Assembly (NCBI GenBank): GCA_964017185.1
Contig: OZ024869.1
Location: 68,294,315 to 68,358,314, forward strand
Source: Rugalucina vietnamica
Taxonomy: Eukaryota > Mollusca > Bivalvia > Lucinida > Lucinidae
Direction of reading: 5' to 3'
DNA length: 64,000 bases
Positions 62,101 to 64,000 of this stretch are shown piece after piece. Numbering within the stretch: position 1 is the first letter of the stretch; every line of letters begins with the position of its first letter. A model generated the notes under the pieces. It ran no database searches, had not been told where the DNA came from, and saw nothing but the letters and a program-made list of their open reading frames with translations. The position numbers and the translations under genes were made by a program.

Positions 62101-64000
62101 TAGCCGGTCTCGGGGAAGTGACCATAAACGTTGCAAGGATTATAGTGGTGTACATGGGTGGAAATATTTTCAAACACATCTTAATGACTTTTTTTCATGA
62201 CATCCTAATTTTGGGTAGAACTTCATAAAATGGAAGCAATGTCCCAATATGACCATAGCTGTTGACTGGGATGCTGGCCTGGCCATGTAGTGTGCTCAAG
62301 CAAGACAGATTGACAACCCATAATACTGGTTTTACACAGGTAGTGACAGCTCCAGTCGGATGTGACAGGGAAAAATGCACAAAATGCAGAGAAATGGTTT
62401 GAACCAAAGACCTCTAGCTCCACAGTCCTTCCTTTACCACCGGGACATCCTTCACCCCTTCTTACATATAGAATAATAGGGTAGGGCTAGGAATTACCAA
62501 TGGCTGGTTATCTTGGAAAACAAATTGTTTTACATTACAGCTTTCTGGTGAAGAAGCATGGCATTACAATGCAGGAAAACCTATTTTCTCATCCCCTTGT
62601 GTGACAGAGGATGGTATTATAGTGGGATGTGTGGACAACTATATCTACCAGCTCAGTCATACAGGAACACTGGTATGTATTATTCAAGTACACCACATAG
62701 TCTTTATAACACTATTGTTAACACTATATGCAGGAGATGATGTTTATAAGCATTTGCTTAATATCAAATCCTCTACCATATAATAATATGTATTGTACAA
62801 TGTATGTATGTCTTGATGAAATAAATATTGTTTAAAACAACACTATTGTTGGGGCTCAAGTCTATGTTATGATTAGAGTAAAATTTAGATAGAAATTGAA
62901 GCAAAACGAGTCTAAAATGTCCATTTTGGGGTCCATATGTCCATATGGTCTGTGTTATTACCAAAACATGCTATGAAGCCTATGATGAACCATGTTATAT
63001 AGAAGTTGATGTAAATAGTGCACTATATTAGAGCTGTGTCATGAGAAAACCAGATTTTTGCCTATGCGAAAACAAAGGCGCAGAACAGCTACTGCGAAGC
63101 TGATCAACACTTTTGTTTTCGCTACACGGATAATACAATTCCTCTTCTTAAATCCGAAATTTCAAGCTTCTAGCCTTCTTCTGTGTCTGTACAGCTTGGT
63201 TTGTATCTGACCTGGTTAGGACCCCAAATTGTTGATTTTCTCATGCGAAGGCTCATCATCTTTTCCAGACATGGAGGTTTGAGACTAAGGGGCCAGTTTT
63301 CTCCTCTCCCATCATTTGGAATTCTCACTCAGAAATATTGCATTATGGGAAGAAGGAACTTTCATCCAGTGACATGGAAACTGATGAAATTAATTCAAAA
63401 CCATGTAAGAAAATGTCATGTAGTGATAGAATGACATCTGATGTCAATTACTCACATGGAGATGAAATTTCAGCAACTAACAACAAAAGTGCAAGTCTAG
63501 AGTTACAACTAGTTTGTGAGATAGGGAAGAGAATTATTTGTGGTTGCCATGGCAACAGTGTTTATTGTCTAACTGCGGATGGGAAACTCATCTGGGAGAT
63601 AGAAACTGACTCCTCTGTCTATTCAACCCCTTTGGTAGACAGAATTTATATCACAAACCAAAATAGTGGTTGCCGTGCCATGAACAGGGTCCATTCTTCT
63701 GAAAATGAACCTAAAACTTGTTTAGAAGATTTTAAGAACAAAGGAAAGGAACAACTATGCAATAAGACATTTGGATTGACTTTGGATCCATCAAAAAATC
63801 CTGGCATGACAAAGTGTTGGCGCAACTGTAATTTTCAGGAAATTGAAGTGGTGGCATTTGCCTCAACCAAAGGATGTTTGTACTTGGTAAACACAGAAGA
63901 TGGGTCAGTTTTATGCAGGCGGCAAATGAAAGGAGAAATATTCTCATCACCTGTTTTGTATAGGAATTGCTTGGTTGTTGGTTGTAGGAACGATATGGTG
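41002..64000 (+). CDS. AASDH: Beta-alanine-activating enzyme / acyl-CoA synthetase family member 4, 16 exons, 3' end off the window
   Basis: Coding exons are 41002-41154, 41740-41831, 44079-44196, 44780-44994, 45300-45492, 45838-46061, 50464-50570, 51623-51807, 52390-52648, 56823-56923, 59010-60109, 60455-60609, 60813-60976, 61445-61570, 62541-62672 and 63269-64000+. They sum to 1352 whole codons. In order: an adenylation domain with P-loop TTSGTTGQPK, YNLYGITE, WRDTGDRGR, GREDSQIKRHGKRL and HGKVD; a carrier domain with the phosphopantetheine Ser in EAGGDSFKA; a long variable linker; and a PQQ-type propeller (IGSHSHKFSAV, VGCYDGNIYTID, VGSHSHCLYALD, VGTLGGCLLALH). Known family: AASDH adenylates beta-alanine and loads it on its carrier domain, but its physiological acceptor is unsettled. 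The product is longer than the human enzyme (about 1100 residues), mainly through exon 11. Start: ATG 41002 or 41005 just after the acceptor, implying an upstream non-coding exon. Confidence 0.94.
41496..41731. mobile_element. M1 MITE copy abutting AASDH exon 2
   Basis: TGAGCTGCCACATGGAAAAA...CTTTCTCATGACTTGGCTTA, with internal hairpin CAGATCAGCTTCGCAGTAAC / GCGAAGCTGATC intact. Only about 8 bp separate it from the exon. Confidence 0.85.
41740..41831 (+). CDS. AASDH: AASDH coding exon 2
   Basis: The frame reads IRDALKKFSAAGEVVGLCLE, then QDKHIPAVILG, with donor GTAAGA. The M1 MITE at 41496-41731 ends about 8 bp before this exon, so the acceptor TTTTGCAG directly abuts a mobile element. Confidence 0.88.
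42034..42249. mobile_element. M1 MITE copy truncated by a P1 element
   Basis: TTAGCCGCCACATCAGAAAA... runs to CGGACCTGGTCAGAAACCCAGATT, where the P1 element at 42250 begins. The last about 25 bp of the MITE are missing. Confidence 0.8.
42250..43737 (+). mobile_element. P1 element F
   Basis: AGCTCACCTGAGCCGAAGGC, then a GTCCGTCCGTC run, about three monomers, CTCAGGTGAGCG and AGGACCATTGGTCCT + CTGG. In this subfamily the monomers read GGCTATAAATAGCAAAAA instead of CCCATATATGGTAAAAA. Confidence 0.9.
44079..44196 (+). CDS. AASDH: AASDH coding exon 3
   Basis: After TTTTTCCAG, the frame gives GVLCSGAAFYNFEPASTGF, then VIQVIQDIHVRILIVDIKFLN, with donor GTAAGT in phase 0. It covers the conserved stretch where these enzymes have a G-x-L...GAAYxxxEP motif. 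Confidence 0.88.
44780..44994 (+). CDS. AASDH: AASDH coding exon 4 (ATP-binding P-loop)
   Basis: It contains AYCITTSGTTGQPKIVQVPH, the A3 core (Ser/Thr/Gly-rich ATP loop ending PK), followed by RCIVPNITDIR. The acceptor is ATTTCAG and the donor GTAAGT (phase 2). Confidence 0.94.
45300..45492 (+). CDS. AASDH: AASDH coding exon 5
   Basis: The frame gives SMYNLTPVDLVLLCSPLTFD, then PCIVELFTSLSVGACVLIVP. This is the A4 region (SPLTFDPxxxExFxxLxxGA). The acceptor is TTTTTCAG and the donor GTATGC in phase 0. Confidence 0.92.
45838..46061 (+). CDS. AASDH: AASDH coding exon 6 (A5 motif)
   Basis: The frame gives CTPSLLRRWDPVRLRDTILG, then LSVLSLGGERFPAFSEL and KFYNLYGITEVSSWATCYEV. The A5 motif YGITE and the family-typical TEVSSWAT are intact. 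The donor is GTAAGA (phase 2). Confidence 0.94.
46135..47025 (+). mobile_element. J element, compact copy
   Basis: The ends are CACTATGCCCCCAACTGG and CGAAGTTGGGGGCATAAAAA. Three internal units of about 185-190 bp (each with AAGTTCAAATTG, ATGCATATCTTCA and GTAGGAGGAGTTGCGCACACAAG) are followed by an ACGCACGCACTCACTCAC microsatellite. Confidence 0.8.
47034..49005 (+). mobile_element. P1 element G
   Basis: Starts AGCTCACCTGAGCCGTTAGG and ends AGGACCAATGGTCCT + CTTG; about four monomers. It lies 9 bp after the J element's end. Confidence 0.9.
49315..50450. repeat. Dispersed repeat K sequence flanking a P2 element
   Basis: TTGCTCAAAACATAGA... occurs at 49325 and again at 50281, followed by GTACCCACAATCTATGTTTT (50325-50344) and TATATAAAAGTGGGGTTTAAGGGGG. 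It ends 14 bp before the AASDH exon 7 acceptor. Confidence 0.6.
49650..50270. mobile_element. P2 element, shorter copy
   Basis: AGCTCGCCTGCACGAAGTGC...GGCGAGCTACGCTGTCCTGCGACAGCTCTT, with three internal units, otherwise like 32276-33387. It lies in AASDH intron 6. Confidence 0.87.
50464..50570 (+). CDS. AASDH: AASDH coding exon 7 (A6 region)
   Basis: The frame gives KDSDVHLGFPLSGTEIMVCD, then DSGQRIEEGVGKIYIG, matching the G-x-P-x-x-GTE...V-x-D-x-x-G...GxG pattern. The acceptor is TTTTTCAG and the donor GTAGAT. The preceding intron holds a J element, a P1 element and a P2 element. Confidence 0.9.
50683..50738. repeat. Short dispersed repeat shared with 61965-62017
   Basis: GGTCTGAGCCTGCGCAGGAAAAGT...AAACCATCCATAC recurs as GGTTTGAGCCTGTCCAGGAAAAGT...AAACCATCCATAC. 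Confidence 0.65.
51036..51124. repeat. Long imperfect hairpin
   Basis: AAATCCCAACCCGAGGGTCCACCCGTTCCAGTGGGAAAC... pairs with GTTTCCCACTGGAATGGTGGACCCGAGTGTTGGGATTT. The stem is about 38 bp with a few mismatches and the loop is short. Confidence 0.85.
51623..51807 (+). CDS. AASDH: AASDH coding exon 8 (A7-A8 motifs)
   Basis: The frame gives LWRDTGDRGRIKD, then YYVGREDSQIKRHGKRLNLE. The hinge region (GRxDxQIKxxGxR) is characteristic, and SQIKRHGKRL is typical of AASDH itself. The acceptor is TTTTATAG and the donor GTGAGG. Confidence 0.95.
51833..52063. mobile_element. M1 MITE copy
   Basis: TGAGCCGCCCCATGGGAAAA...CCCACGAGGCGGCTCA, complete. It lies 25 bp after the AASDH exon 8 donor. Confidence 0.9.
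52390..52648 (+). CDS. AASDH: AASDH coding exon 9 (A9 region)
   Basis: The frame gives VLRQLEHIRCCTTHLIDNS, LVVFIMTHLPTD and then RRQLPSHYTPDDVVVIDSL and PVTKHG. LPSHYTPDD..VIDSLPVT is the A9 motif. The donor is GTGAGT (phase 1). Confidence 0.93.
53281..54530. repeat. Direct duplication, two diverged units about 770 bp apart
   Basis: GGTCCATAG.TTTGGATATAACATGG...CTATACCATGGCCTGGTACCCAGCTC recurs at about 53286, 53446, 53939, 54058 and 54218. The block GATAATAAGGAATAAGCTG...GCAGTCGACGAATG...CACTGAACAGTGTTTTTGATAGC occurs at 53503-53630 and 54268-54398. Confidence 0.8.
54530..54712. mobile_element. Inverted-repeat element
   Basis: AACAGTTATTTCATGG.TATTTGGTGAATAGTCAAAC.ATTGCCCC (left) and GGGGCAATAGTTTTGACTGTTCACTAAACAGCCATGAAAAAACTGTT (right) are inverted around GGACTATTGCCCTCGGCC/GGCCATAGTCC. 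A half copy is at 53795-53870. Confidence 0.75.
54722..54790. repeat. Hairpin (GAATA...ATTGACCGAGGC)
   Basis: AATATTGACCGAGGC and GCCGAGGTCAATATT pair tightly around the GA/AG centre near 54750, extended by GAGAATA/TATTCTC. Confidence 0.85.
54844..55009. mobile_element. Fold-back element, about 166 bp
   Basis: AAATTTTCATATTAACTGGCTAGCG..GCTGGCAGGTCTATATTA pairs with TAATATAGACCTGCCAGC..CGCTAGCCAGTTAATATGACAATTT. Inner arms AGAGCTGATTGGAAA / TTTCCAATCAGCTCT surround a T-rich loop. Confidence 0.9.
55262..56779 (+). mobile_element. P1 element H
   Basis: AGCTCACCTGAGCCGAAGGC to AGGACCATTGGTCCT + CTGG; about three monomers of the GGCTATAAATAGC subfamily, like element F. It ends 43 bp before AASDH exon 10. 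Confidence 0.9.
56823..56923 (+). CDS. AASDH: AASDH coding exon 10 (catalytic A10 lysine)
   Basis: The split Gly codon gives HGKVDITELTEIYRKK; the Lys of HGKVD is the A10 catalytic lysine position. The exon then leads to the carrier domain (CLTKAWK). The acceptor is TTTCATAG and the donor GTAATA. It lies between two P1 elements. Confidence 0.9.
56993..57172. repeat. Dispersed repeat (TTTATAACACGG family)
   Basis: TACACCTGGACCTCTTTATAACACGG...GATATAACACTGATCAGTGTTGGAC...GTGTTATAAAGAGGTT is the inverted counterpart of 16925-17125. Confidence 0.6.
57324..58849 (+). mobile_element. P1 element I
   Basis: AGCTCACCTGAGCCGAAGGC to AGGACCATTGGTCCT + CTGG; three to four monomers of the CCCATATATGG subfamily. 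A small local duplication of TTTCCATAATATTCAAACGTC lies at about 58310-58345. It lies 160 bp before AASDH exon 11. Confidence 0.9.
59010..60109 (+). CDS. AASDH: AASDH coding exon 11 (carrier domain plus long linker)
   Basis: An 1100-bp exon. It begins EVLCIDRTDSILDGSLFLEA, then GGDSFKAIKLLDNIESQ, the 4'-phosphopantetheine attachment motif with Ser in GGDSF. About 280 residues of low-complexity, Asn/Asp/Lys/Thr-rich linker follow. The exon ends with TGKCVDASPLLAV, the conserved entry to the propeller. The linker looks fast-evolving, but the frame is open throughout. Confidence 0.93.
60455..60609 (+). CDS. AASDH: AASDH coding exon 12 (propeller)
   Basis: The frame gives NLVFIGSHSHKFSAVSMATG, then NAIWEITLGDRIESSACMSR and CGSYVIVG, a PQQ-type strand set (GSHSH...A...TG..W) with the family motif LGDRIESSAC. 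The donor is GTAAGA. Confidence 0.93.
60813..60976 (+). CDS. AASDH: AASDH coding exon 13 (propeller)
   Basis: The frame gives GCYDGNIYTIDAQSGHIHWQ, then VKSSPTVDMVTGLVYVGSHS and HCLYALDIE: two PQQ-like repeats. The acceptor is TTTTACAG and the donor GTAAGA in phase 0. Confidence 0.93.
61445..61570 (+). CDS. AASDH: AASDH coding exon 14 (propeller)
   Basis: The phase-0 frame reads TRQCVWRATPGCGSIFSSPC, then VWHSPHRVYVGTLGGCLLAL and HA. The exon is fully open only in this frame. Open frames in the other phases are shadows. The donor is GTAAGT. Confidence 0.87.
61845..62017 (+). mobile_element. Probable SINE, degenerate
   Basis: TGGTTCAGTGGTTGAG resembles box A and GGGCTCAAAACCCT resembles box B about 50 bp later. 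The segment ends in the AAACCATCCATAC block shared with 50683-50738. Confidence 0.45.
62170..62465 (-). mobile_element. Probable tRNA-derived SINE, minus strand
   Basis: Read on minus: GGATGTCCCGGTGGTAAAGG (box A-like) and, about 30 bp on, GGTTCAAACC (good box B), then a body containing TTTTTCCCTGTCACATCCGACTGG. No clear A-rich tail was seen. Confidence 0.5.
62541..62672 (+). CDS. AASDH: AASDH coding exon 15 (propeller)
   Basis: The frame gives LSGEEAWHYNAGKPIFSSPC, then VTEDGIIVGCVDNYIYQLSH and TGTL, a PQQ-type repeat. The acceptor is ACATTACAG and the donor GTATGT in phase 0. Confidence 0.9.
63030..63255. mobile_element. M1 MITE copy beside AASDH exon 16
   Basis: TTAGAGCTGTGTCATGAGAAAA...ATTTTCTCATGCGAAGGCTCA, with the central hairpin partly deleted. 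It ends 13 bp before the exon. Confidence 0.8.
63269..64000 (+). CDS. AASDH: AASDH coding exon 16 (propeller; continues beyond the window)
   Basis: After TTTTCCAG, the frame gives TWRFETKGPVFSSPIIW and a Ser/Asn/Lys-rich insertion. It then continues IICGCHGNSVYCLTADGKLI, WEIETDSSVYSTPLVDRIY, LYLVNTEDGSVLCRRQMKGE and FSSPVLYRNCLVVGCRNDMV. The frame is open to the last base, so the stop lies outside. An M1 MITE ends about 13 bp before the exon. Confidence 0.9.

Overview
This is an A+T-rich, intron-rich animal nuclear window, most probably from a bivalve or other mollusc. The organism is an inference. It rests on the metazoan gene content, the canonical GT/AG introns and a very heavy load of short non-coding mobile elements, including a tRNA-derived SINE ending in GACGTTAAA plus an A-rich tail, a style known from molluscs. 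There are no bacterial operons, CRISPR arrays or rRNA genes, and I recognise no functional tRNA gene.

Three protein genes can be reconstructed exon by exon, and their reading frames join cleanly across every intron. (1) At about 2.8-15.5 kb on + lies a kelch-like (BTB-BACK-kelch) gene of the CUL3-adaptor type; its extreme N-terminus is not found. (2) At about 29.1-21.4 kb on - lies ANAPC10, the DOC-domain subunit of the anaphase-promoting complex, complete at 185 codons plus stop. (3) At about 41.0-64.0 kb on + lies AASDH/ACSF4 (beta-alanine-activating enzyme), with adenylation domain, carrier domain and PQQ-type beta-propeller; it runs off the right edge. The kelch-like gene and ANAPC10 converge. 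ANAPC10 and AASDH diverge across a roughly 12-kb spacer without a recognisable gene. Two of the three genes belong to ubiquitin ligases, but nothing links the three into one pathway.

Much of the remaining DNA is mobile or repetitive. Nine copies, about 15 kb, belong to one family (called P1 here). It begins AGCTCACCTGAGCC and ends with a hairpin followed by CTGG or CTTG, and it is built from roughly 450-bp monomers. About eighteen full or partial copies are a roughly 235-bp MITE whose terminal inverted repeats begin TGAGCCGC (called M1). A second monomer-based family (P2) has two copies, and a TATGCCCCCAACT-ended family (J) has two. There are also several fold-back elements, a hAT-like BED zinc-finger relic, a LINE 3' scrap and SINEs. 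The 6.7-kb second intron of ANAPC10 holds a three-level nest, J containing P1 containing P1.

The most unusual region is the kelch-like gene. It carries independent tandem duplications at three of its exons: a precise 131-bp x4 partial duplication of a kelch exon that makes three decoy splice acceptors each followed by a stop codon; a broken extra copy of the next kelch exon whose 3' half has itself triplicated in 107-bp units; and four decayed copies of the final coding exon just beyond the gene's own poly(A) signal. I found no clear new enzymatic or defence system. The better candidates for novelty are this exon-duplication hot spot, the promoter-like P1 monomers rich in nuclear-receptor sites, and the M1 copies placed within about 10-30 bp of splice sites.
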